Below are positions 1 to 7,468 of a DNA stretch of 38,100 nucleotides, one piece after another (the stretch's first letter is position 1; each line of letters opens with the position of its first letter). Made by a program: the position numbers and the translations under genes. The notes below the pieces were generated by a model. That model did no database searches. It saw nothing but the letters and a program-made list of their open reading frames with translations, and was not told where the DNA came from. The stretch is from a virus. The DNA is taken from positions 1 through 38,100 of IMG/VR virus record IMGVR_UViG_3300042503_001614; one strand, written 5' to 3'.

Positions 1-127
1 TATAGTCGACATTCGATTCAAGATTCTGGTTTGTTTTCTCTCATGTTTGGAGCGGCAAAAGCGGTAAGGAGCAAAGAGTTCATTGACTCTTGGTATCATA
101 AGTTAGTCGAGACGACTCGTGAAAACG
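1..127. repeat. Terminal direct repeat, left copy
   Basis: These bases are identical to 37974-38100. The repeat lies inside one open reading frame that continues across the join, so it is the overlap left when a circular (or circularly permuted) genome is written linearly. A 127-base overlap equals a k-mer size common in short-read assemblers, so I read it as an assembly signature, not as physical phage ends. Confidence 0.95.
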
Positions 128-714
128 GATATCTTGGATCAGTGGTTGAAGTCGACTGTCAAAAGTTATTTGGAGTCGATGCCGCTTGGTACTATCGAGA
201 ACGAATGAGAAAAGATCTTCCAGACAATAGGATCATAAATGTATTTCATCTTGAAGATGGACAAAAGGGACTTGATCGATTGATCGAGTTTAGCGATTAC
301 ATCGCGGTATCGATCCCCGAGTTGAGAAGTGTCGGCAAAAGAAACCATGCAGAGAGGATCGGTCACTATATCAAGAATAAAAAGCCGGAGATTGATATTC
401 ACCTTCTTGGTTGTACGGAAAATAAATTATTGAAATCATTAAACTTCTGTTCGTCGGCAGATTCCACCACTTGGACCGCTTTCAATAAGTATGGTTTCTT
501 CCGCTTTAACAATGGACAAAAGACTTTCAATGTAAAAAAGAAACAGATCAACCGCGAACTCTTGAAGGAAAAGTATTTTCAGAAGGCAATAGAGTTGATG
601 GAAATCTCAGGATATAAGATCACTGAAAGTTATGCATTCTATTTTGCTTGCGATCTTTTACAATTGGAATATCTGATCAAACAATACACCTACTATGCTG
701 GTCCACAAGATTAA
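1..714 (+). CDS. dpdA: DpdA-type DNA guanine transglycosylase, copy A (3' part)
   Basis: This is the C-terminal part (residues 69-305) of a 305-residue protein whose GTG start is at 37770. DpdA enzymes are relatives of tRNA-guanine transglycosylase (TGT) that swap guanine in DNA for a 7-deazaguanine base. Seen here: DSG at residues 76-78, matching the TGT substrate-binding DSGGF box; VEVDCQ around Asp120; HLLGCTEN near 202-209; and ADSTTW, with Asp222 as the candidate nucleophile. The zinc-binding CxCxxC motif of bacterial TGT is not visible. The protein matches copy B (715-1623) over its full length, and the stop is followed directly by the ATG of copy B. Family assignment rests on motifs, the paralogue and the queuosine-type neighbours. 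Substrate choice cannot be read from sequence. Confidence 0.85.
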   Translation, partial: YSRHSIQDSGLFSLMFGAAKAVRSKEFIDSWYHKLVETTRENGYLGSVVEVDCQKLFGVDAAWYYRERMRKDLPDNRIINVFHLEDGQKGLDRLIEFSDYIAVSIPELRSVGKRNHAERIGHYIKNKKPEIDIHLLGCTENKLLKSLNFCSSADSTTWTAFNKYGFFRFNNGQKTFNVKKKQINRELLKEKYFQKAIELMEISGYKITESYAFYFACDLLQLEYLIKQYTYYAGPQD

Positions 715-1623
715 ATGATCATAGAAAATCAATCAAATATCAAAATACATTTTGCTGGTCTTGAAGTCCAACTCTTTGCCGAGATTCTTCATGAATGTTC
801 GGGAATCAGATATTCCCTTTTCTCGATCTTCCCGCTTATCGCAAATGTACTCGGTATCAAGGCGATCAAACAAACGAGCGTTGAAAAAGAGAGCGCAAAA
901 TATCTGAGCAAAGCGAGTCGACATTCAATAATGGATAGCGGTCTGTATTCATTGATGTTTGGAGTCCATGCAGGCAAGAGAACCGAAAAGGACATTGAAA
1001 TATGGTATAACGAAATAATCAATTTCGTCAATGAAAACCAAGTCCGATCGAGTATCGTTGAGGTCGATTGTCAAAAAATGTTTGGAGTTGAGAAGGCATG
1101 GGAATACAGAATCAGGATGGAAAAAGATCTTCCATCGAATCGAAGGATCAATGTCTTCCACATTGAAGATGGTCAGAAGGGATTGGATCGGTTGATTGAA
1201 TTCTCAGACTATCTCGCCATATCGGTTCCGGAATTAAGGAAGATCAAAAAAAAGGATCATGTTGAAAGACTGGCAAACTATATCAAGAGCAAGAAGCCCA
1301 GTATCGATATACATTTGCTTGGATGTACCGAGAATAATCTTTTGAATAAATTAAACTTTTGTTCAAGTAGCGATTCGACATCTTGGCAGCAAGTGAATAG
1401 GTTTGGTGTCTTGAATTACAATAATGGCAAGAAAAATCTGAAGATCAGAAACCGAGATATCAACAAAGATATTCTCAACCAAAAATATAGAAAGCAAGTT
1501 GACTCGATCATGAGCAAGTGGTTTGAGCCGAATGAGAAAAGATTCGATTCTTATTCCAAATTTGCTCTTGCTGGAGAATTACTCTTAAAACAATATACAC
1601 ATTATGCTGGCACTCAAGATTAG
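715..1623 (+). CDS. dpdA: DpdA-type DNA guanine transglycosylase, copy B
   Basis: A 302-residue full-length paralogue of copy A. It starts with ATG directly after the copy A stop. The two N-termini align without gaps (both have xNxKIHFAG near residues 7-15), which supports both start choices. It keeps the same key boxes: DSG at 74-76, VEVDCQ with Asp118, INVFHIEDGQKGLDRLIEFS near 145-164, and DSTSW with Asp220 as the likely nucleophile. The known role of the family is post-replicative insertion of 7-deazaguanines into DNA, which blocks many restriction enzymes. The clearest differences between copies are at residues 18-30, at 48-68 and in the C-terminal third. They could have split in base or sequence specificity (inference). 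Confidence 0.87.
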   Translation: MIIENQSNIKIHFAGLEVQLFAEILHECSGIRYSLFSIFPLIANVLGIKAIKQTSVEKESAKYLSKASRHSIMDSGLYSLMFGVHAGKRTEKDIEIWYNEIINFVNENQVRSSIVEVDCQKMFGVEKAWEYRIRMEKDLPSNRRINVFHIEDGQKGLDRLIEFSDYLAISVPELRKIKKKDHVERLANYIKSKKPSIDIHLLGCTENNLLNKLNFCSSSDSTSWQQVNRFGVLNYNNGKKNLKIRNRDINKDILNQKYRKQVDSIMSKWFEPNEKRFDSYSKFALAGELLLKQYTHYAGTQD

Positions 1624-2128
1624 TCTCTATCTCTTTGCGATCATTATCAGTAATTTTGTCGTGCATTGGATGGGATCGCAAGGTCTGATCTTTACCGCTC
1701 TTTTCCTGATTCCATTTGATTATGTCATGAGATGTTACTTTCATGAGAAGTGGAGCGGAAAGGAATTGATCTTGAAACTTGGATCGATCACGATCCTTGG
1801 AAGTCTTTTGACTTTTGCATTTAATCAAGATACATTGAATATCGCGATTGGATCTTCAGTATCTTTTTTTTCTGCTCAAATAATGGCGGGATTGTTTTAT
1901 CGGATCAATCTCAAAAGATCGTACTTTGTAAAAGTAAATGGAAGCGACTTGATCGCTATCATTGTTGATTCATTGATCTTTCAAATGATTGCTTTTCAAA
2001 ATATAGATCTTGATATCTTTTACTCGCAAGTATTCCTCAAGTTTATTGGAGGTCTCTTTTGGTATTCTATATTGTTTAGAAAAGGAAGAGAGTCATTTGT
2101 AATGCGAGACATAGAACGAGGAGAATAA
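1604..2128 (+). CDS. yhhQ: VUT-family (YhhQ/QueT-like) 7-deazaguanine transporter
   Basis: A 174-residue, strongly hydrophobic protein with about five or six membrane segments (starting near residues 5-20, 26-42, 57-72, 77-98, 115-135 and 142-158). Its pattern fits the VUT/YhhQ family, which takes up the queuosine precursor preQ0 in bacteria: an IPFDYVMR box after the second segment, FFSAQIMAGLFY, and an NGSDLIAIIVDSLIFQ box. It overlaps the end of dpdA copy B by 20 bases, and its stop overlaps the queD start by one base, so it is translated inside the operon. It likely sits in the host inner membrane and imports a 7-deazaguanine base. It is shorter than the roughly 220-residue bacterial proteins. 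The imported substrate is inferred. Confidence 0.7.
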   Translation: MLALKISLYLFAIIISNFVVHWMGSQGLIFTALFLIPFDYVMRCYFHEKWSGKELILKLGSITILGSLLTFAFNQDTLNIAIGSSVSFFSAQIMAGLFYRINLKRSYFVKVNGSDLIAIIVDSLIFQMIAFQNIDLDIFYSQVFLKFIGGLFWYSILFRKGRESFVMRDIERGE

Positions 2129-2559
2129 TGTACATAGCAGAACGATATCACGATATCTCTTGTGGACATAGAGTAGTCGGACATGAATCCAAATGTAGGT
2201 TTATTCATGGTCATAACTATCGGATCCATTTTGTCTGCTCTTCAAAGTCGCTTGACGATCTTGGAAGAGTAATCGACTTTTCAGTAATTAAAGAAAAGTT
2301 ATGTATGTGGATCGAAAACCACTTTGATCATAAGACTTTAATCTGGAGACATGATCCAATGCTTGAAGGACTCAAGGCGATATCAGAAGAAAGTATTGTG
2401 GTCGTTGACTTTAATCCAACGGCAGAAAATATAGCCGAGTATCTTGTGAAAGTGATTGCTCCCACCTTGCTTGAAGGCACCGGAATCGATTTGATTGAAT
2501 GCAGGGTTGAAGAGACAAGAAAGTGCTCGGCAGTTTATCGAAAAGGAGAAATGTTATGA
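2128..2559 (+). CDS. queD: 6-carboxytetrahydropterin synthase QueD
   Basis: 143 residues, the normal QueD size. QueD turns dihydroneopterin triphosphate into 6-carboxy-5,6,7,8-tetrahydropterin, the second step of 7-deazaguanine synthesis. Visible motifs: zinc ligands His14 (SCGHRV) and the HGH at 27-29; catalytic Cys23 four residues before the HGH (CxxxHGH); the Asp67-His68 pair (FDHKTL); and Glu129 in CRVEET, which holds the pterin. All expected active-site residues are present, so it should be active. It is preceded by an ACGAGGAGA ribosome site. It overlaps the transporter stop by one base and the queE start by four (ATGA), so translation is coupled. Confidence 0.93.
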   Translation: MYIAERYHDISCGHRVVGHESKCRFIHGHNYRIHFVCSSKSLDDLGRVIDFSVIKEKLCMWIENHFDHKTLIWRHDPMLEGLKAISEESIVVVDFNPTAENIAEYLVKVIAPTLLEGTGIDLIECRVEETRKCSAVYRKGEML

Positions 2560-3158
2560 AATTAAATGTCTCGGAGATATTTTATTCTCTCCAAGCAGAA
2601 GGAGCGAGAAAAGGAACTCCAACTATTTTCATTCGGCTTCAAGGATGCAAAGCAAAACATGCTTGCTATGCTTCCGGTATCAAATGCGATACTGAATTTG
2701 AATCTGGAAGATCGTATTCATTATTGGAGTTATTGGGAAAGATCCAAGAGTTTTCTCTTGACTGTAACGAGATCACTTGGACAGGAGGAGAACCGCTTGA
2801 TCAATTGAATAAGGAAGTGATTGATTTCTTTAAGCAAGAAGGATATTTTCAAGCAGTCGAAACTTCTGGTCTTCATGCTTGTGATATCGGGATCGATTTC
2901 ATCTGTGTTTCTCCAAAGGTAGCCGAACATGTCATCTCGAGAAACTTTCCCGATGGTGTCGATGAACTGAGATATGTTAGGCATACTGGTCAAGAAATCC
3001 CTCAACCTTCAATAGATGCAAAACATCTTTGGATCAGCCCGCATAGCGATGGCAATCAAATCAATAGAGAAAATCTTCGACATTGCATTGACCTTTGTTT
3101 GAAGAATCCAAAGTGGAAACTATCAGTACAGGATCATAAAGTATGGAATGTTTTATAG
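2556..3158 (+). CDS. queE: 7-carboxy-7-deazaguanine synthase QueE (radical SAM), unusual Cys spacing
   Basis: 200 residues, start ATG at 2556 behind AAAAGGAGAA. QueE is a radical-SAM enzyme that converts 6-carboxytetrahydropterin to 7-carboxy-7-deazaguanine (CDG). Support: the start LNVSEIFYSLQAEG, FIRLQGC at 26-31, CDTEFESG at 44-51 and the SAM-contacting TWTGGEPLDQ. The iron-sulfur cysteines appear to be Cys31, Cys37 and Cys44, a C-x5-C-x6-C layout in place of the usual CxxxCxxC. The rest of the fold looks intact, so it is probably active with an inserted loop, as other QueE subgroups also vary here. It overlaps the next gene by 16 bases. Confidence 0.88.
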   Translation: MKLNVSEIFYSLQAEGARKGTPTIFIRLQGCKAKHACYASGIKCDTEFESGRSYSLLELLGKIQEFSLDCNEITWTGGEPLDQLNKEVIDFFKQEGYFQAVETSGLHACDIGIDFICVSPKVAEHVISRNFPDGVDELRYVRHTGQEIPQPSIDAKHLWISPHSDGNQINRENLRHCIDLCLKNPKWKLSVQDHKVWNVL

Positions 3159-3955
3159 GTTGGGAAGAGATCAAGTCAAGAGTCTCCAAACTTGATCAAT
3201 CCAAAAAATACTATGGAGTGCCACGAGGCGGTCAATACATTGCCGCTATGCTTAACCCAGTCGATACGATTGAAGAATGTGATATTATCATTGACGATCT
3301 GATCGACTCAGGCTCTACAAGAGATCGCTTTAAGCATTCGGGCAAAGAGTTTATTGGACTATTCGATAAAACCTCTGAACCTTTTCTAAAGGATAAGTGG
3401 TTAGTATTTCCATGGGAACTCAAGAGTGAGCCGATTGAAGATAATGTCCGGAGAATAATTCAATACATTGGTGAAGATGTTGATCGGGAAGGACTCAAGG
3501 AAACTCCAAAGAGATACGCAAAATTTCTTCGAGAGTTTCTGGAAGAGAAGGAATTTAATTTTACGACTTTTGATTCCGAAGGCATGGATCAAATGATCGT
3601 ACAAAGAGATATTCATTTCTTCTCGCTATGCGAGCACCATCTTGCTCCTTTTTTTGGGACCGCCACGATTGCTTATATCCCCAGCAAGAAAATAGTCGGT
3701 TTGTCAAAATTAGCCAGAGTTGTCGATCATTATGCAAACCGTTTACAAAATCAAGAAAGGATCACTCAACAGATCGCAGATCGAATCGAAGAGGAATTGG
3801 AGCCGCTTGGAGTCGCGGTGAGCCTGACCGCTGAACATCTTTGCATGTCAATGCGAGGAGTCAAAAAACCAGGAGCAAAGACAACTACCCAATGTTTGAA
3901 AGGAAGATTCATGACAGATCAACAAACGAGATCGGAATTCATGCGGTTGATATAA
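3143..3955 (+). CDS. folE: Phosphoribosyltransferase-GTP cyclohydrolase I fusion
   Basis: 270 residues in two parts. Residues about 96-270 are GTP cyclohydrolase I, which opens GTP to dihydroneopterin triphosphate and feeds QueD. Its zinc ligands Cys163 and His166 (SLCEHH) and Cys234 (EHLCMSMRGV) are all present. Residues 1 to about 95 look like a compact phosphoribosyltransferase: YYGVPRGGQ at 23-31, the PRPP loop DIIIDDLIDSGST at 47-59, and VFPWE at 88-92, which is common in small phage PRTases. The reading frame is continuous and no stop separates the parts. The PRTase half may recycle a purine-like base to its nucleotide, or the reverse, near the start of the pathway (inference). It is the last gene of the modification cluster. 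Confidence 0.9.
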   Translation: MECFIGWEEIKSRVSKLDQSKKYYGVPRGGQYIAAMLNPVDTIEECDIIIDDLIDSGSTRDRFKHSGKEFIGLFDKTSEPFLKDKWLVFPWELKSEPIEDNVRRIIQYIGEDVDREGLKETPKRYAKFLREFLEEKEFNFTTFDSEGMDQMIVQRDIHFFSLCEHHLAPFFGTATIAYIPSKKIVGLSKLARVVDHYANRLQNQERITQQIADRIEEELEPLGVAVSLTAEHLCMSMRGVKKPGAKTTTQCLKGRFMTDQQTRSEFMRLI

Positions 3956-3985
3956 CAGGCGACAAAACAAACGATAAAACAAATA

Positions 3986-4306
3986 ATGCCAAGACCAGAA
4001 AATGTCATAGGAAAAGGAAAGCGATGGAAGAAAGGAGAAAGCGGCAATCCAAAAGGAAGGCCAAAGAAACTTCCAGATCTTCGAGATACTTTTGTCGAAA
4101 TTCTCTCCGATGAGAAAAAAGACAAGACGGCTCTCTTTGCTATACTTGCTCGGTTGCGGAACGAAGCGGTAAACGGAAACATTCGAGCGGCAGAATTGAT
4201 CCTGAGATATTGTTATCCGAATGGTATTGAATCAGAGACCTCAAATGATATCGAAGTCGTTTGGGGTAAAATGAAGGTTGAAGGTCAAGATGAAACTAAC
4301 GATTGA
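3986..4306 (+). CDS. Terminase small subunit-like protein
   Basis: 106 residues with a basic N-terminus. The GESGNPKGRPKK box at about 17-28 is typical of DUF5681-type phage proteins, which are often encoded just before the large terminase. A helical part follows (LRDTFVEIL to ELILRYCYP). The gene overlaps the large terminase start by 17 bases. By position it should recognise the packaging site on phage DNA and recruit the ATPase. The box and position support this, but the fold cannot be checked here. Confidence 0.65.
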   Translation: MPRPENVIGKGKRWKKGESGNPKGRPKKLPDLRDTFVEILSDEKKDKTALFAILARLRNEAVNGNIRAAELILRYCYPNGIESETSNDIEVVWGKMKVEGQDETND

Positions 4307-5444
4307 ACTCCATGAGAAGCAATATGAAATTTTTGAAAATTACAATCGCTTTAATGTTATTCGTTGCGGTCGCCGTTTTGGCAAATCTTACCTCGCGTTT
4401 GCTCTCGCTCTTGAGTCGATGCTTGGAGAAGATGGTTGTCATGTTTTATACACCGCACCATCATACCAAGACCTCAAGAAAAGATACCGCGATGCCAAGA
4501 AACTATTCATCCCTCTTGGAGCAATATGTAAGGAAGGAGAGATCAAACTGAAAAACTCTTACTTAGAATTCTCAGGAGTTTGGAGATCGGAAACGATCAG
4601 AGGAAATTCATATCAACGAGTGATTTGTGATGAATGGGCGTTTGCAGATAATGGAGAGGAAGCATGGCAAGATGTAATCATGCCGACTCTCGCAGATCAT
4701 GAAGGCGATGCTTTTTTCTTCTCGACTCCGAGCGGTCGAAATCATTTTTACGATCTTGATAAAATGAGTGATCTGTATTCGAATTGGCAATCATTTCATT
4801 ATACAAGTTATGATAATCCCCTGATAAAAAAATCGGAAATCGATTTGATGAAACAGCAACTTCCATCGCTTGCATTTGCTCAGGAAATCCTTGCCGAATA
4901 TGTCGATCGTGGCGCTTCAAAGATCAAGAGAGAATGGATCATAAACGATGACTCTAAAGTCTGCAAAGACTTTTACATCGGAGTCGATCTCGCGATCTCT
5001 CAAAAGGAAACCGCAGACTACACCGCTATTGTGGCGATCGGAGTCACTGAAGATCAAGAGATTGTTGTCGTTGATGCGGTAAGAGGTCGTTGGACTTTCG
5101 TTGAGATTGGAAGAAGAATAATTGAAATGCATGATAAGTGGCAAGCAAGAGTGGTTGGAGTTGAGGCGGTTCAAGCACAAGCGTGGATGGTTCAAGAACT
5201 CAAACGCAATACCAGAATGAATGTTGTCGGGATGAAAGCAGATCGCGACAAAGTGATCAGATTTCAGCCGGTTGAAGCCAGATATGAACAGAGATTGATA
5301 TCACATGTATCGACTCTTCCAAAAGAATTTACTGAAGAACTTTTGAATTTTACAGGCACTTCTCAAGATAGACACGACGACTTTATTGACGCTCTTGCCT
5401 ATGCTTTTCATGCCATACGAAAAACTCCGAGCATAATGATATGA
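4290..5444 (+). CDS. terL: Terminase large subunit
   Basis: 384 residues from ATG 4290. A TTG twelve bases upstream is less likely. This is the packaging motor: an ATPase that pumps DNA into the prohead and a nuclease that cuts concatemers. Walker A is RCGRRFGKS (25-33), Walker B is VICDE (111-115), and the coupling motif FFFSTPSG follows. The RNase H-like nuclease begins at FYIGVDLAIS, with further acidic residues in VVGVEAVQ and the C-terminal HDDFIDALAYA. At 384 residues it is on the short side for TerL, but both domains are complete. It overlaps the portal gene by four bases (ATGA). Confidence 0.95.
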   Translation: MKLTIELHEKQYEIFENYNRFNVIRCGRRFGKSYLAFALALESMLGEDGCHVLYTAPSYQDLKKRYRDAKKLFIPLGAICKEGEIKLKNSYLEFSGVWRSETIRGNSYQRVICDEWAFADNGEEAWQDVIMPTLADHEGDAFFFSTPSGRNHFYDLDKMSDLYSNWQSFHYTSYDNPLIKKSEIDLMKQQLPSLAFAQEILAEYVDRGASKIKREWIINDDSKVCKDFYIGVDLAISQKETADYTAIVAIGVTEDQEIVVVDAVRGRWTFVEIGRRIIEMHDKWQARVVGVEAVQAQAWMVQELKRNTRMNVVGMKADRDKVIRFQPVEARYEQRLISHVSTLPKEFTEELLNFTGTSQDRHDDFIDALAYAFHAIRKTPSIMI

Positions 5445-7465
5445 CCATTCTTGATACAATCAGAGATCGAGTCGCAAATGCAATTCGACCACAAAGACAA
5501 ATCAACCCAAACAACAGAAGATCAGGAGATCGAAATGTCGGGACAGTTAGTGCCGGCAATGAACTTTCCGCTTCAATAAGAGGAACCGTCTTTGCTTGTC
5601 TTCAACATCGAGCAAACGCACTGGCAAATCTTGACTTCAAGTCATATAAAATGAATAACTTTTCTCTTGAAGAGAATGGAAGTTACCATTGGACAAATGA
5701 ATTGCTCAGGAATCCAAATCCTTATTTTACGAGATCCCAGACCTTCAACTATCTTGAGAATTGGTTGTCGATCAATGGCAATGCTTTTATTTGGACTCCG
5801 ACAAATGGTTATCGAGTACCAGTCCAAATGTGGGTATTGAATCCAACGAGAGTGAGAGTGATCAAAGGATCAGATTCATTCATTGATGGATATGTTTATC
5901 AATCGGCTCAGGAAGGCAATATCGCTATACCTGAAAAGGAAATGATTCACCTCGCGAGGATCCACCCAGCAGCAAGACAAGAAGAGATAATCGGGATGAA
6001 TATGTTTGGAGTCGGACTCGTGACGGCCGCTCTTGAATACGCGAATATCGATCGTGAAGTCTCTGCTTATCTCGCCAGACTTTTCAAAAATAATACCGTT
6101 CCGCCATTGATCGCAAAGTTTGCCGAAAGAATGGACTACGATGAATGGGAAAGACTCAAGGCAAGATGGAATGAGGAACTACCTGACTACAAACTTAGAG
6201 CAATGTTGGGAGGCGGTCTTGGATTGGAACTTCCACCAAAAGGAGAACTTTCGATCTCGTATGATTCCGTATCGAGTGATACAAGATCTCAAATCGCACA
6301 AGTCTTTGGAGTGCCACCGGGAATGTTGACCGGGGAATATCAAAACCGAGCAACAGCAGAGGTTCAATGGGCTATCTTCAGACAAAACACAATAGATCCC
6401 GAGGCAAGTTACATTGCTGAAGAATTTAGTCGTCACTTTCAAAGATGGGAAGAAGGAGTATTGATCGAAGCCGATAAATTTCAATACGACGATCCTTCAA
6501 CCCAAATGCAGCAAGAAGAATTTGAACTCAAGTGGGGAATCAAGACAATTAACGATTCCAGAAAACAAAGAGGTTACGATCCAATTATCGGAGGCGATGT
6601 ACCATTGATCGCAAATGGATTCGTTCCGCTTTCAATCAACTCAGAAGGCAATGTCAACCAAGTGGTCCAAAAGTCAAACGCAAAACCTTTTGAGACTCAA
6701 GATACAAGATCGGAGCTTCGTCCTCTCAATAGCGCTCCGATTGATATCACGACTGCAAACATGAGGGATCGCGACTACTTCTGGCGACAATTCGATACGA
6801 TCACCACTGACAATTCTGTCGGGATTGAAAAGATAATTTCAAAGGCATTCCAAGATATTCAAAACAAAGTGATTGAAAAATCATTGATTGATATCAAAGC
6901 GCTTGAAGGAATGGAATTGACAAAAGAACAAATGACTCAGATTCAAGATTCATTGAATGAGGCAAGTGAAATTGTTCGTGTCGAATTGGCAAAGGAACTC
7001 GGCATAGATCCTGAAGATGTCCCGCTCCCGCTATCTCAACAAATCGACACCTTGACAAAACAAAGCACCGAGAAAATCACTGAGTCGATTTCAGTTGCTC
7101 GTGCCGAGTTGATCAAAGTCGTGAGAGCAAATGCGACAAGAGATCCAAACGAGTTAAAGGATATTCTCATGAGAAAGTTTGGACAACTCAAAGAATCAAG
7201 AGCAAAGATGATCGCAAGAACGACTTCCTCAAATGTCACGAGTGGTGTCCAGTATTCGGTATATCGAAGCAAAGGAATCAAGATGGCATGGTTAACTCAG
7301 AGAGACGGAGCGGTCAGACCTGCTCACCAAGCAGTTGATGGACAGATCCCAAATGAATCAGGTCTTTTCAATGTTGGAGGTCAAATGACCACAAGACCAC
7401 TCGGAGAAGGTTTGTCGGCAGCAAATTCAGTTAATTGTCGTTGCCAATTATTCCCGGTCAGATAA
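5441..7465 (+). CDS. Portal protein fused to a MuF-type head morphogenesis domain
   Basis: 674 residues. The first ~430 look like an HK97-type portal (SPP1/HK97 family): the N-terminal arm, NWLSINGNAFIW near 105, the DRYx-type middle, and the VFGVPPGMLTGEY motif near 288 in the ring core. The last ~100 residues form a MuF minor capsid domain: ELIKVVRANATRDP, SRAKMIARTTSSNV, WLTQRDGAVRPAHQAVDGQ and a final NCRCQL. MuF is usually a separate gene after portal. Here both are one frame with no stop between them. The fusion would place a MuF domain on each of the twelve portal subunits. It starts inside the terminase stop. Confidence 0.92.
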   Translation: MTILDTIRDRVANAIRPQRQINPNNRRSGDRNVGTVSAGNELSASIRGTVFACLQHRANALANLDFKSYKMNNFSLEENGSYHWTNELLRNPNPYFTRSQTFNYLENWLSINGNAFIWTPTNGYRVPVQMWVLNPTRVRVIKGSDSFIDGYVYQSAQEGNIAIPEKEMIHLARIHPAARQEEIIGMNMFGVGLVTAALEYANIDREVSAYLARLFKNNTVPPLIAKFAERMDYDEWERLKARWNEELPDYKLRAMLGGGLGLELPPKGELSISYDSVSSDTRSQIAQVFGVPPGMLTGEYQNRATAEVQWAIFRQNTIDPEASYIAEEFSRHFQRWEEGVLIEADKFQYDDPSTQMQQEEFELKWGIKTINDSRKQRGYDPIIGGDVPLIANGFVPLSINSEGNVNQVVQKSNAKPFETQDTRSELRPLNSAPIDITTANMRDRDYFWRQFDTITTDNSVGIEKIISKAFQDIQNKVIEKSLIDIKALEGMELTKEQMTQIQDSLNEASEIVRVELAKELGIDPEDVPLPLSQQIDTLTKQSTEKITESISVARAELIKVVRANATRDPNELKDILMRKFGQLKESRAKMIARTTSSNVTSGVQYSVYRSKGIKMAWLTQRDGAVRPAHQAVDGQIPNESGLFNVGGQMTTRPLGEGLSAANSVNCRCQLFPVR

Positions 7466-7468
7466 ACC

